Positions 1-8,454 of a stretch of 64,000 nt of DNA are shown piece after piece. Location of the stretch: the NCBI RefSeq assembly GCF_001988955.1, contig NZ_CP014263.1, positions 2,046,001 to 2,110,000 on the forward strand, read 5' to 3'. This DNA comes from Spirosoma montaniterrae (GTDB taxonomy: Bacteria > Bacteroidota > Bacteroidia > Cytophagales > Spirosomataceae). The position numbers and the translations under genes are program-made. Every line of letters starts with the position of its first letter. The first letter of the stretch is position 1. The notes under the pieces were generated by a model. It was not told where the DNA came from, did not search any database, and was given only the letters and a program-made list of their open reading frames with translations.

Positions 1-20
1 CCCCAGTCCAGTATGCTCAT
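1..20 (-). CDS. 5' end of a membrane transporter gene, probably a sodium:solute symporter (cut by window edge)
   Basis: Only the first codons are inside the window. They read MSILDWG on the minus strand, starting at an ATG that overlaps the stop codon of the small upstream gene in an ATGA arrangement. From memory, sodium:solute symporters of Cytophagales often begin with a similar MSxLDW motif and follow a small one-helix protein like the one at 17-142. The identification therefore rests on seven residues plus context and is weak. Sequence to the left of the window would settle it. Confidence 0.35.
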
Positions 21-142
21 GACAGCCAGCGCATTAACCAATAAAACAATAAAATTTCAGCTACTAAGCTACCTAACACGATAGAGTATAGCTGACGCCA
101 GGAACGAACAAAAGGGGGCAGGTCGGGAAAGTCTTCGGGCAT
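17..142 (-). CDS. small single-helix membrane protein, 41 aa
   Basis: A 41-residue reading frame starts with ATG at 142 and stops at 17, overlapping the next start codon by ATGA. The N-terminus is acidic and proline-rich (MPEDFPDLPPF), followed by SWRQLY and one strongly hydrophobic helix of about 20 residues ending in two Trp-containing turns. Proteins of this shape sit just upstream of sodium:solute symporters in related Bacteroidota (recalled, not searched). Tight coupling suggests it is co-translated with the transporter and may be an accessory subunit, which is inference. It lies 57 nt downstream of the outer-membrane protein gene on the same strand. Confidence 0.6.
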   Translation of the reverse strand: MPEDFPDLPPFVRSWRQLYSIVLGSLVAEILLFYWLMRWLS

Positions 143-199
143 GAAACGGCAGGGTCTTTTACTATTAACGGCGAAATTAGGGAAACTATGCCGTAAACA

Positions 200-1420
200 T
201 CAATCCTTGCCGATAATCAGGTTATAGCCGATGTAGGGAAAGAGACGCGCTTTTTTGTCGCCTTCCCACAAAAAGGGTTTTTCGTAGATGAGCATGTAGG
301 CACCCGCATCGAACGCGTGACGTTTGCGGTCGAAACGGAGGGCGAGCGACACCCGCGCCCGCCCGTCGGCATATGAATAATAGCGGTATTGCTTCCCTAA
401 ACTAACCGAGTTGTCGCTAACGACCGTTAGCTTCGGACTTACTTTTTTAATCACCCCAAACGACAAAAGCTGCTGATTGGCAACACTGACGGACACCGGT
501 TGCGGTGGCATGGACGATGAAAAGCTTGGCCATGCCGGGTAAAGTACGTATTTGAACTTCGGCACGGCGATGCTATAGCCCAGCGTTACGTTGTTCTGAC
601 TGCTGCCAAACGACAGCAGCCCCTGAAGCGTAAATTGCCCGCCCGTTTTCGAGGAGCCAATGAGTTGGTTGGCCGTAAACGACGCATTCACCCCCGCCCG
701 GAACAGCGGGCCGACACCCGCGCTCAGTTGGGTGTATAGCCGGGGCATATTCCAGCTATATAGGCCGCTGCCGTAATAATTTTCGGCTGTGGCAAGGTAT
801 GGAATTGGTGTGATGAACGTGGCTCCTACGCTCCAGAACCGGGTGATGCCGTATTGAAGTTCATGGCGCGAAAGCCAGGTGTTTCGGTAATAAAAACGCC
901 CTTTTTCGGCGTTGTGAGCCGTATTTCCGGTCAGCAGCCATGGCGCAAACCGATTTGGGGACATGCCGGTCAGTTCGCCGACTGTTTCCATCGACAGCGT
1001 ATCGGTACGCAGCAGTAGCTCCGGCTCAAAGTAGGTTAGCTGCCCATTCCGTTTCCTGACCGTTATCATGGTACTGTCGCGCCGAACGAACGTACCTTCT
1101 ACCCGCGCTCCGTCGCGCATCACAAACACCTGATAGGGCAGTATTGTATTTTCGGAACCAAACGCCGGTTTGGGTACGGCTGCCGCATCGCCCACCACCC
1201 GAATTACCTGATCGGCCTCAACAAAACTCATGTTGCCGTTGCGTTTCCTGACGCTGATAAGTATGCTATCCTGCCGCAGAATCTGTCCCCGCACGGTTGA
1301 ACCATCGCGCATGAGCAGATACGACTGCCGCCGGGCCAGGTCGTCGGGCGTTACTTTGTAGGTTTGAGCGAAGAGTAGCGATGGTAAAAACGCAAATAGA
1401 CCAAGCAGAACTGTTTTCAC
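200..1420 (-). CDS. outer-membrane beta-barrel-like protein with duplicated N-terminal repeat
   Basis: The 406-residue product begins with a Sec signal peptide (residues 1-19, cleavage after LLFAQ). Two tandem units follow at about residues 30-76 and 95-141. Each has the pattern MRDGxxVxGxxxRxDSxxIxVRKRNG and then an acidic residue, so an internal duplication is visible directly. From about residue 150 the chain has alternating aromatic/polar segments typical of an outer-membrane barrel and ends in YNLIIGKD. I do not recognise a named family. The start codon is GTG; no closer ATG precedes the signal peptide. The gene is divergent from the aminotransferase gene with only 41 nt between them. 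Confidence 0.7.
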   Translation of the reverse strand: MKTVLLGLFAFLPSLLFAQTYKVTPDDLARRQSYLLMRDGSTVRGQILRQDSILISVRKRNGNMSFVEADQVIRVVGDAAAVPKPAFGSENTILPYQVFVMRDGARVEGTFVRRDSTMITVRKRNGQLTYFEPELLLRTDTLSMETVGELTGMSPNRFAPWLLTGNTAHNAEKGRFYYRNTWLSRHELQYGITRFWSVGATFITPIPYLATAENYYGSGLYSWNMPRLYTQLSAGVGPLFRAGVNASFTANQLIGSSKTGGQFTLQGLLSFGSSQNNVTLGYSIAVPKFKYVLYPAWPSFSSSMPPQPVSVSVANQQLLSFGVIKKVSPKLTVVSDNSVSLGKQYRYYSYADGRARVSLALRFDRKRHAFDAGAYMLIYEKPFLWEGDKKARLFPYIGYNLIIGKD

Positions 1421-1461
1421 GGTTGAGGGTGTTAGTGGATTGTTAATAATGAAGTTTTGTC

Positions 1462-2739
1462 ATGCAAACGGTTACACACCGGCAATTATTTTTCCAGCAT
1501 ATAGCACAGACCTCTGATTTCCCTTTAGCGTTGGAAATCGACCGGGCCGAAGGCATATTTATTTATGGTCCGACACTCGGCGGTTCAGCGGAAGGCGCGG
1601 CCCAACAGCCGAAGCGGTACATCGACCTGATTTCGGGCATTGGCGTCAGTAACGTAGGTCATCGTCACCCGCACGTACTGCAAGCGATTCAGACACAGTT
1701 AGATAAATACCTGCACCTGATGGTCTACGGCGAATACGTGCAGTCGTCGCAGACGCAACTGGCCCACGCGCTCGCGCAAACGCTTGCTTCTCATACTGGC
1801 CCGGTTGGCGTTTTAGACAACGTGTATTTCACCAACTCTGGCACCGAAGCCGTTGAAGGGGCAATGAAATTAGCGAAACGCTACACGGGCCGCACCGAAA
1901 TCATTAGCTGCCTGAACGCCTATCACGGTGCTACGCAGGGCGCGTTATCGTTGTCGGGCGATGAAAATTTCAAGCGTAACTACCGCCCGTTATTGCCCGG
2001 AGTCAGGCACATCAACTACAATAACTGGGCTGACATTGAGAAAATTAGCTGCCGAACTGCCGCCGTGGTGATGGAAGTAGTCGGTGCCGAATCGGGCGTT
2101 CGGGTGCCGGATGCGGGCTATTTGCAGGCCGTTCGGCAACGCTGCACCGATATGGGTGCGCTAGTGATCTTCGATGAAATTCAGACCGGCTTTGGTCGAA
2201 CGGGCACGTTCTGGGCCTTTGAGGGCGCGGGCGAAAACGGCACAGCGGTTGTACCCGACGTGTTGCTATGTGCCAAAGGCATGGGGGGCGGAATGCCCAT
2301 CGGTGCGTTCATTAGTTCGGCAGCGGTGATGAGCGTCTTCAAAAACAACCCGGTGCTGGGCCACATCACCACCTTTGGTGGGCACCCGGTGTCGTGTGCG
2401 GCCTCGCTGGCAACATTGCAGGTGATTCGGGATGAGAAATTATACGCCGATGCCGAAGCCAAAGGGCAGTTGTTCAGGCAGTTGCTGGTTCACCCCGCCA
2501 TTCGGGAAATACGTGGCAAGGGGCTGATGCTGGCCGTCGAGTTCGAGTCGTTCGACGTACTCAAACCTATCATCGACCGGGCCATACAACCCGGCGAATC
2601 TACGCCGGGCGAGTCCACGCCGGGCGTCATCACCGACTGGTTCCTGTTCTGCGATAATTCCATGCGCATTGCCCCGCCGTTAATTATCACGGAAGAACAA
2701 ATCCGCGAAGCCTGTGCGGTGATTTTGGGGGCGATTTGA
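1462..2739 (+). CDS. class III (ornithine/acetylornithine-type) aminotransferase
   Basis: The 425-residue protein has the hallmarks of PLP-dependent class III aminotransferases: YFTNSGTEAVEGAMKLA in the phosphate-binding region, YHGAT, FDEIQTGFGRTG with the cofactor Asp at 238, and the Schiff-base lysine in CAKGMGGGMPIG at K272. Members transfer the amino group of ornithine, acetylornithine, lysine or related omega-amines to 2-oxoglutarate. Substrate cannot be assigned here, and no arginine-biosynthesis gene is adjacent. An in-frame tandem repeat (PGESTPGEST, about residues 378-387) sits in the C-terminal small domain and looks like a recent slippage expansion. A strong terminator hairpin follows the stop codon. 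Confidence 0.9.
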   Translation: MQTVTHRQLFFQHIAQTSDFPLALEIDRAEGIFIYGPTLGGSAEGAAQQPKRYIDLISGIGVSNVGHRHPHVLQAIQTQLDKYLHLMVYGEYVQSSQTQLAHALAQTLASHTGPVGVLDNVYFTNSGTEAVEGAMKLAKRYTGRTEIISCLNAYHGATQGALSLSGDENFKRNYRPLLPGVRHINYNNWADIEKISCRTAAVVMEVVGAESGVRVPDAGYLQAVRQRCTDMGALVIFDEIQTGFGRTGTFWAFEGAGENGTAVVPDVLLCAKGMGGGMPIGAFISSAAVMSVFKNNPVLGHITTFGGHPVSCAASLATLQVIRDEKLYADAEAKGQLFRQLLVHPAIREIRGKGLMLAVEFESFDVLKPIIDRAIQPGESTPGESTPGVITDWFLFCDNSMRIAPPLIITEEQIREACAVILGAI

Positions 2740-2752
2740 CCGACACGAGCGG

Positions 2753-2790
2753 AATGAATGCCATTACTCAAAGCAATGGCATTCATTTTT
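2753..2790 (+). terminator. rho-independent terminator of the aminotransferase gene
   Basis: A perfect 13-bp stem pairs 2753-2765 (AATGAATGCCATT) with 2775-2787, with a 9-nt loop and a T-run after the right arm. It lies 14 nt past the stop codon and could also serve the convergent gene on the other strand. Confidence 0.8.
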
Positions 2791-2808
2791 CAGATAGCAA
2801 GATAGCCC

Positions 2809-3675
2809 CTACTTCAAATAGTCTCCAACAGGCACCAGCGTATAATCTGGGTCATTCTCAAATATCTTGGTCAGAACCGCTGCATGGCGCTGCCCCATCA
2901 CAACCAGAATACGTTGCTTTTTCTGGGCCAGTTGTGTAGCCACAATGTTTGCGTAGATACGTAACTCCCGGTTGTAGAAGTGGCTGATAAAGTCGGCACC
3001 TACGTAATCATACGAAACGCGGCTGCTGTCGAGTGTTCGGTCGGTTGTGTTCAGCAGACCACGGCGTACTTTGGCGGGAGTAACGAACATGAGGTGGTAC
3101 GTTTTCTGGAGAACCTCTGGCGCGTTGAGTTGCCGCAGATAACCAGATACTGTAGTTTTCCCCTGCCGGAAAGGTTCATTAATCTGGCTTCCCAGCACAT
3201 TAAACGTCTTCAGTTCATCGAGATAGTATTCGATTCCCTGCCCCTGGTTAAGGATCCGGTTTGATGTTCCGCCGTAATAATCGACGCCGTAGATGCGGTC
3301 GTGCCGTAATGTTTTACCCAGCGCGTAGGCAATCTGATACGTTTCGGCCCGTCCGTAGTCGAGGTCAGTGAGTGCCAGCTTACCTGCTGTGTATAAACGA
3401 TAAAGGCTGTCTGTGGTAGATTGTGCTGTAGGCTCCCGCTCAATCAGAATCAGGTCAGGCTTAAACCGCGCCAACTGGTCGCGCAACTGTTGCAACTCCT
3501 GCTGCCGCCGTTCGATAAATAGGTCTGCCAGGGGTGCATCTTTATAAAAACCTGCCTGACCGAAGTGATTACTCCCAAGCAGCATAATCTGTATTTTGGG
3601 CGGCTGCTGCGCCAATGTACTACTGCCCAAAGTATAAAACACGAGCAAAAGAAAAGAAATCGCGATCCGAATCAT
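2809..3675 (-). CDS. secreted DUF5694-like (TraB/GumN-type) protein
   Basis: The 288-residue product starts at ATG 3675, which gives a clean signal peptide (MIRIAISFLLLVFYTL, cleavage near STLAQ). An upstream in-frame GTG at 3708 would only add residues before it. The mature part begins with IMLLGSNHFG, followed by DLILIEREP and later VVMGQRHAAVL. This spacing of an early His motif, a mid Glu-Arg motif and a late GxxH motif resembles the DUF5694/TraB-PrgY/GumN group, whose biochemical role is poorly known. It is convergent with the aminotransferase and shares its terminator region. A role in the periplasm is inferred from the signal peptide. Confidence 0.7.
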   Translation of the reverse strand: MIRIAISFLLLVFYTLGSSTLAQQPPKIQIMLLGSNHFGQAGFYKDAPLADLFIERRQQELQQLRDQLARFKPDLILIEREPTAQSTTDSLYRLYTAGKLALTDLDYGRAETYQIAYALGKTLRHDRIYGVDYYGGTSNRILNQGQGIEYYLDELKTFNVLGSQINEPFRQGKTTVSGYLRQLNAPEVLQKTYHLMFVTPAKVRRGLLNTTDRTLDSSRVSYDYVGADFISHFYNRELRIYANIVATQLAQKKQRILVVMGQRHAAVLTKIFENDPDYTLVPVGDYLK

Positions 3676-3755
3676 AAACGTTGAAAAAAAGAGGGCTTTT
3701 ATAGCCACTTATGTACACACCTGCAAGGTGCATTAATAAATTTAATTGACAGTGT

Positions 3756-3860
3756 TTACGGAAAATACGTAGCGGCCAGCCCGACGAGCAGGGCAATACC
3801 GAAAATAATGGCTAAGCCGATGAGTACGGTTCGGAGCAGACTACCGGGCTTCTGAGTCAT
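3756..3860 (-). CDS. small one-helix membrane protein, 34 aa
   Basis: A 34-codon frame runs from ATG 3860 to TAA 3756. The product has a short basic start (MTQKPGSLLR) and a single hydrophobic helix rich in I, L, A and G (VLIGLAIIFGIALLVGL), ending AATYFP. It is too short for usual gene-calling cut-offs. It lies between the carboxyltransferase gene and the DUF5694 gene on the same strand, just after a long hairpin. No family is recognised. Coding status rests on composition and the fit of the frame to the gap. Confidence 0.5.
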   Translation of the reverse strand: MTQKPGSLLRTVLIGLAIIFGIALLVGLAATYFP

Positions 3861-3882
3861 AATTCTTTATGTGTTAAAACCG

Positions 3883-3987
3883 TTTTTTTGCCACAGAGAT
3901 GCACCAAGACGCACAGAGATTCACGGAGAAATCTTATAAAACTTTGTGTATCTCCGTGCGTCTTGGTGCATCTCTGTGGCAAAAAAA
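3883..3987. repeat. long inverted repeat, CACAGAG/ACGGAG type
   Basis: The arms at 3883-3919 and 3951-3987 pair over 37 bp with a single mismatch, starting and ending in T7/A7 runs. Each arm contains short related words (CACAGAGAT, CACGGAG). It starts 3 nt after the stop codon of the carboxyltransferase gene and could terminate in either direction. Two elements with the same vocabulary are at 8455-8563 and 33276-33386. Confidence 0.85.
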
Positions 3988-3989
3988 CC

Positions 3990-5564
3990 CTACAACGGAA
4001 TGTTGCCGTGTTTTTTCTTCGGCAGAGTTGCTACTTTATTTTCCAGCATCCCGAACGCCCGGAGCAGTTTTTGCCGGGTTTGGTCGGGCATAATCACCTC
4101 GTCGATGTAGCCCCGGTGCGCGGCCCGATACGGGTTGGCAAACTTCTCGGTGTACTCCTGCACTTTCTCATGAAGTTTGGCCTGCGGGTCGTCGGCTTCG
4201 GCAATTTCGCGCTTGAAAATAATCTCGGCGGCCCCACTCGCGCCCATCACGGCAATTTCTGCCGACGGCCACGCATAATTCATGTCGGCTCCGATGTGCT
4301 TGGAGTTCATCACGTCGTAGGCACCGCCGTAGGCTTTGCGCGTGATGACCGTGATACGCGGCACCGTCGCTTCGCAGAAGGCATACAGCAGCTTGGCCCC
4401 GTTGGTGATGATGCCGTTCCATTCCTGGTCGGTGCCGGGCAAAAAGCCGGGCACGTCTTCCAGCACCAACAGGGGCACGTTGAAGCAGTCACAAAAACGC
4501 ACAAACCGGGCGGCTTTGGCACTGGCCTGGATGTCGAGAACGCCCGCCAATACCGCCGGTTGGTTGCCTACAATACCGATGCTGCGCCCACCAATGCGGG
4601 CAAAACCTACGACAATATTTTCAGCAAAATTTTTGTGTACCTCAAGAAACGACCCACCATCGACCAACTCATCGATTACCTCGCGCATGTCGTAAGGCTG
4701 GTTCGGGTTGTCGGGAATCAGGCTGTTCAGCGCGGGGCGAGATTCGTCGCCCGGTTCGTAAGGCAATCGGGGCGCGTCGTCTTCGCAGTTTTGCGGGATA
4801 TAACTTAGTAGCTGCTTAATATGCTGAATGCAAGCCAGTTCGTTCGCGCAGGCGAAGTGCGTCACGCCCGATTTGGTGCTGTGCGTACTGGCTCCGCCTA
4901 ATTCTTCCGCCGTTACTTCTTCGTGCGTTACAGTTTTGACCACGTTCGGGCCGGTCACAAACATATAGCTCGTTTGTTCGACCATGAAAATAAAATCGGT
5001 GATGGCTGGACTGTACACGGCCCCGCCCGCACACGGCCCCATAATAGCTGAAAGCTGAGGAATCACGCCCGACGCACGCGTGTTGCGGTAAAAAATGTCG
5101 GCATACCCCGCCAATGATAGCACGCCCTCCTGGATTCTGGCACCGCCCGAATCGTTCAGGCCGATGACGGGGGCACCGTTTTGCAGGGCCAAATCCATGA
5201 TTTTACAGATTTTTTCGGCGTGGGTTTCGCTCAGTGCGCCCCCAAACACCGTAAAATCCTGCGCGAACACGTAGACCAATCGCCCGTCGATGGTGCCGTA
5301 GCCCGTTACGACGCCGTCGCCGAGGTAATGTTCTTTGTCGAGACCGAAGTCGCGGGTGCGGTGCATCACGAACTTTCCGATTTCCTCAAATGAATTTTCA
5401 TCGACTAATAGGGCAATGCGCTCGCGAGCGGTCAGTTTACCTTTTTTGTGCTGGGCGTCGATGCGTTTTTGCCCGCCACCGAGTTCGGCTTCGGCGTTTT
5501 TCTGAGCCAGAATGTCAACGTTGGAGAGCCTGGCATTAAGCGCGGGCTGGGTTTCGGTCTGCAT
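3990..5564 (-). CDS. pccB: acyl-CoA carboxylase, carboxyltransferase (beta) subunit, propionyl-CoA type
   Basis: The 524-residue protein matches the usual length and layout of biotin-dependent acyl-CoA carboxyltransferases (PccB/AccD5 family). The N-half carries the basic entry segment [26 protein letters not shown] stretch, and then [11 protein letters not shown] and [12 protein letters not shown], the acyl-CoA-binding oxyanion region. The C-half has the second crotonase-like domain with [16 protein letters not shown] and MGASGAAEI. The enzyme moves carboxyl from carboxybiotin to propionyl-CoA (or a related acyl-CoA), giving methylmalonyl-CoA. No biotin carboxylase or biotin carrier gene is in the window, so the partner is encoded elsewhere. 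The start ATG at 5564 lies 30 nt below a good TAnnTTTG box. Confidence 0.93.
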   Translation of the reverse strand: MQTETQPALNARLSNVDILAQKNAEAELGGGQKRIDAQHKKGKLTARERIALLVDENSFEEIGKFVMHRTRDFGLDKEHYLGDGVVTGYGTIDGRLVYVFAQDFTVFGGALSETHAEKICKIMDLALQNGAPVIGLNDSGGARIQEGVLSLAGYADIFYRNTRASGVIPQLSAIMGPCAGGAVYSPAITDFIFMVEQTSYMFVTGPNVVKTVTHEEVTAEELGGASTHSTKSGVTHFACANELACIQHIKQLLSYIPQNCEDDAPRLPYEPGDESRPALNSLIPDNPNQPYDMREVIDELVDGGSFLEVHKNFAENIVVGFARIGGRSIGIVGNQPAVLAGVLDIQASAKAARFVRFCDCFNVPLLVLEDVPGFLPGTDQEWNGIITNGAKLLYAFCEATVPRITVITRKAYGGAYDVMNSKHIGADMNYAWPSAEIAVMGASGAAEIIFKREIAEADDPQAKLHEKVQEYTEKFANPYRAAHRGYIDEVIMPDQTRQKLLRAFGMLENKVATLPKKKHGNIPL

Positions 5565-5593
5565 GGAAATTGGTCTGTCGAATCACGTGTCGG

Positions 5594-5601
5594 CAAAGTT
5601 A
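5594..5601 (-). promoter_or_regulatory. Bacteroidota -7 box for pccB
   Basis: TAACTTTG on the minus strand matches TAnnTTTG exactly, 30 nt upstream of the pccB start. A TTG lies 17 nt further upstream, a little closer than the usual 19-21. Confidence 0.5.
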
Positions 5602-5691
5602 ATTATTCATTACGATTCCAACTGTTTCGATTCATTTTGTATCATAGCCGTAATTACACAAAAAACTCGGCCTTCAGACCGTAGGTGCGAT

Positions 5692-6225
5692 ATGACCCGA
5701 CTATTCCCTTCTCTCCTGCTACTTTTTAGCTGTCTGCTGCTCGACGGGTGTAAGCATTATGCGCCCCCTCCTCCGCCCACAACCGGCGCAACCTACCGCC
5801 CGGTCTATGCCACCTATGCTACCGTTCGGTCGGTGCAGACGCTGGCTCCGCAACCGCTCAAAAACGTAGGCAAAATCTACGTAAAAGACAACTATCTGTT
5901 TATCAACGAGGTCGGCAGCGGTATCCATATAGTCGACAACCGCGACCCAGCCAATCCGGTACGGCTATCGTTCGTTTCGATTCCCGGCAATCATGAACTG
6001 GCCGTGAAAGACAGTATCCTGTATGCCGACAATACGCTCGATCTGGTGGCCCTGAACATCGCCAATCCGCGCAGCATTCGCGTGATGAAGCGTATTGAAA
6101 ACGCATTTCCATACCCCGCTTTTCCGCAGTTTACCAACGTTCGGTTCGAGTGCGCCGACCCCGACCGGGGTGTGGTTGTCCGCTGGGAAAAATCCGATGT
6201 GAAGAATCCACAGTGTTATCGCTGA
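5692..6225 (+). CDS. LVIVD-repeat lipoprotein, N-terminal half of a normally longer protein
   Basis: ATG at 5692 gives a lipoprotein signal (LLLLFSCLLLDGC, lipobox Cys at residue 20); an upstream in-frame start has no signal and overlaps pccB antisense. The mature part carries GKIYVKDNYLFINE, GIHIVDNRDPANP and DLVALNIANP, which are LVIVD-type beta-propeller blades, and ends VVVRWEKSDVKNP. As I recall, LVIVD proteins of Bacteroidota carry these blades and those of the next gene on one chain of about 400 residues. Here a stop intervenes and the next gene has its own lipobox, so gene fission is likely. First gene of a four-gene operon of unknown role at the cell envelope. Confidence 0.75.
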   Translation: MTRLFPSLLLLFSCLLLDGCKHYAPPPPPTTGATYRPVYATYATVRSVQTLAPQPLKNVGKIYVKDNYLFINEVGSGIHIVDNRDPANPVRLSFVSIPGNHELAVKDSILYADNTLDLVALNIANPRSIRVMKRIENAFPYPAFPQFTNVRFECADPDRGVVVRWEKSDVKNPQCYR

Positions 6226-6230
6226 TTGCC

Positions 6231-6974
6231 ATGAGACCAACGCTCTACTTCTTTATATCATTGTTGCTGTTCTCCTGCGCTCAGGATAGTGGCAACTCGG
6301 CCCCGTCGCCCGGCGCAGGGATTGGCGGTTCAACGGCCCGCTTTACCGTCAGCGGCAATACGCTCTACCTGATTCATAACGACGACCTGCACGCCTACGA
6401 CATCACGCAGAGCAGCGACCCCAAACCCGGCAACAAAACCGACCTCTGGACCAACGGCGTTGAAACCATTTTTCCGTATCGGAACAACCTGTTCATCGGC
6501 ACACAAACGGGTATGCTCATCTACGATGTTCGCCAACCGGGCAACCCGCTGCGGTTAGGCGTTTATACCCACATTCAGGCGTGCGACCCGGTGGTGGCGC
6601 AGGGCAATTACGCCTATGTGACGCTCCGCTCCGGCACAACCTGCCGAGCTACTACTATCAACTCGCTCGATGTAATCGACATCAGTAATCTCGTCAGTCC
6701 AAAGCTTATCAAAAGTTACGCGATGAAAAATCCGCACGGGCTGGGTGTCGATGGTTCGCTGCTGTTTGTGGGCGAAGGCGACTACGGTCTGCGTGTAATG
6801 GACGTCAGCAATCCGCTCGACGTGCGGGAGATGCAGTACATCGACAGTGTGCGGACCTACGACGTGATTCCAACCCAGAAGCGGCTAATCGTGACCGGGC
6901 CGAATGGCATCTATCAGTATGGTTACGCTGATTTGAAACAACTGACATTGCTCAGCAAAATCCCGGTTCAATGA
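6231..6974 (+). CDS. LVIVD-repeat lipoprotein, C-terminal half
   Basis: ATG at 6231, 5 nt after the previous stop, gives a 247-residue lipoprotein with signal MRPTLYFFISLLLFSC and a Gly/Ser-rich linker (residues about 20-37). The linker is followed by blades ARFTVSGNTLYLI, DDLHAYDI, NLFIGTQTGMLIYDVRQPGNP, AYVTLRSGTTC, SLDVIDISN and GLRVMDVSNP. These are the LVIVD repeats that normally continue the blades of the upstream protein. The two proteins may assemble a composite propeller on the membrane; that is inference. The stop overlaps the next start (ATGA at 6971-6974), indicating translational coupling. Confidence 0.8.
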   Translation: MRPTLYFFISLLLFSCAQDSGNSAPSPGAGIGGSTARFTVSGNTLYLIHNDDLHAYDITQSSDPKPGNKTDLWTNGVETIFPYRNNLFIGTQTGMLIYDVRQPGNPLRLGVYTHIQACDPVVAQGNYAYVTLRSGTTCRATTINSLDVIDISNLVSPKLIKSYAMKNPHGLGVDGSLLFVGEGDYGLRVMDVSNPLDVREMQYIDSVRTYDVIPTQKRLIVTGPNGIYQYGYADLKQLTLLSKIPVQ

Positions 6975-7687
6975 TGCGCCCCGTTTATCTGATTGTCAGC
7001 CTGTTGCTTACTGGCGGCTCGTTGGTGGCCCAGCAACGGATCAACTCGCCAAACCCTGATTCGTCGGACCGGTTTGTGCGCGAACGGGCCTGGGTCGTGA
7101 AAGTCGCGCCGTTGAGTTTGTTCGACCCTGATAACACCATTCAGTTCGGCGTCGAACGCTGGTTGGGTGGGCGACACGCGCTACAGGCCGAGTTTGGTTA
7201 CGGCTGGCAGAGCATAAACCTCTGGCAAAACAGTCAAAATCAGCGATACAGCGACCGCGAAGTCTGGCGAGGCCGGGCCGAGTACCGTTATTATTACCAC
7301 CCTACGAGCCGATTGGGCGGCAGTTATTTTGCGGTTGAAGGGTTTTACAAGCAGGTAAACGCGTTGGAAAGCGGCACTTACGGCGTTGGCTGTCAGTCGG
7401 GGCCGTGCCAATATTACCGTATATTTCGCGAACCCGTTCAGAAGTATGTATGGGGGATGCACGCCAAAACAGGTCGTCAGTTCGCGCTCACCCCCGACGA
7501 CCGCTGGCTGATGGACATTTACGTGGGGCTGGGCTTTCGCAAAAGCGAGATCAACCGATACGAACGCCCCAGCAGCAGTGCATATTTCTACGAATCAGCC
7601 GGTTATAGCCTGTTCGATGCGTTTTCACCCCGCCCCTACCCCGTCGTAAGCCTGGCGTATGGTTTTAAAATTGGTTATGCGTTATGA
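6971..7687 (+). CDS. outer-membrane beta-barrel-like protein (paralogue 1)
   Basis: The 238-residue product has a signal peptide (cleavage near SLVAQQ) and short aromatic beta-strand-like segments: VVKVAPLSLFDPDNTIQFGVE, FGYGWQS, REVWRGRAEYRYYY and FAVEGFYKQVN, ending AYGFKIGYAL with a C-terminal hydrophobic residue. It aligns by eye over most of its length with the next gene product (shared APLxxxxxDxTxQxGxE, EFGYGW, EIWRGRAE-type and YxAVEGxYKQxN motifs), so the two arose by tandem duplication. It resembles DUF3575-like barrels, though the family assignment is uncertain. Coupled to the neighbouring genes by ATGA overlaps on both sides. Confidence 0.7.
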   Translation: MMRPVYLIVSLLLTGGSLVAQQRINSPNPDSSDRFVRERAWVVKVAPLSLFDPDNTIQFGVERWLGGRHALQAEFGYGWQSINLWQNSQNQRYSDREVWRGRAEYRYYYHPTSRLGGSYFAVEGFYKQVNALESGTYGVGCQSGPCQYYRIFREPVQKYVWGMHAKTGRQFALTPDDRWLMDIYVGLGFRKSEINRYERPSSSAYFYESAGYSLFDAFSPRPYPVVSLAYGFKIGYAL

Positions 7688-8421
7688 AAAACTTTTTCTT
7701 TTCGCTGTTACTTCTAACCGTTACATCTGCCTTCGCGCAGGATTCTACTATCGCGCTCCGGTATCAGCCCCGCGCCGTATTCAAACTGGCTCCGCTCGCG
7801 TTTCTTGAGCAGGACGCCACGCTTCAGGCAGGTCTGGAGTACCGCACTGGCATCAGAACGTCTGTTCAGGGCGAGTTTGGCTACGGCTGGAAGGGGCTGT
7901 CGCCGTTTGAGACGGATTTAGATGATTTCGTAAGTGCCGAAATCTGGCGGGGCCGGGCCGAAGTGCGGTTTTACTCGGGCCGATACCGAACTAACCGGCG
8001 CAAAGGTATCGCCATTCGGAGCAGTTATCCGCTGGGCAACTACTGGGCCGTTGAGGGGTTGTACAAGCAGATCAACGTAGTGAAACAGGACAACCTGTAC
8101 AGCCGGGAAGCGTCATCGCAAAGCAGTTTTCCAGGCGTAATCATCGGCACGCAGCAACGGGCCATCAGTCGCTATGTGTTTGGCTCTCACCTGAAAATAG
8201 GCCGTCAGTTTTCATCCTACGAACCGCAGCGACGAGTGTTTACCCGCACCCTGCTCGACATCTACTTCGGTGCCGGTGTGCGCTGGGCGATGAACGACGT
8301 ACCTCCACCACCAAACCCCTTTCCCACCTGCGGCTGTGGCTTTGGCCGCTCGTTCGAGCAGACCGGTACGGCGATTATGCCCAGCCTGACCGCCGGGCTA
8401 AAGTTCGGTTTTGCGCTCTGA
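7684..8421 (+). CDS. outer-membrane beta-barrel-like protein (paralogue 2)
   Basis: The 245-residue product has a signal peptide (MKNFFFSLLLLTVTSAFAQ) and the same motif order as the preceding paralogue: FKLAPLAFLEQDATLQAGLE, EFGYGWKG, IWRGRAEVRFY, YWAVEGLYKQIN, then GRQF and a C-terminal strand GLKFGFAL. It has an extra basic loop (NRRKGIAIRSS) after the central strands. The start overlaps the previous stop by ATGA, making it the last gene of the LVIVD/barrel operon. A long hairpin repeat follows 34 nt later. The function is unknown; an outer-membrane partner for the two surface or periplasmic LVIVD lipoproteins is a reasonable guess. Confidence 0.7.
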   Translation: MKNFFFSLLLLTVTSAFAQDSTIALRYQPRAVFKLAPLAFLEQDATLQAGLEYRTGIRTSVQGEFGYGWKGLSPFETDLDDFVSAEIWRGRAEVRFYSGRYRTNRRKGIAIRSSYPLGNYWAVEGLYKQINVVKQDNLYSREASSQSSFPGVIIGTQQRAISRYVFGSHLKIGRQFSSYEPQRRVFTRTLLDIYFGAGVRWAMNDVPPPPNPFPTCGCGFGRSFEQTGTAIMPSLTAGLKFGFAL

Positions 8422-8454
8422 CGCGGTTTTCAGACCTTTGCCGAATCATGAAGA

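Noticed and set aside
3888..4808. Plus-strand 306-codon frame overlapping pccB
   Set aside because: It is antisense to a clear carboxyltransferase gene, starts inside an inverted repeat and has no protein-like composition or motif.
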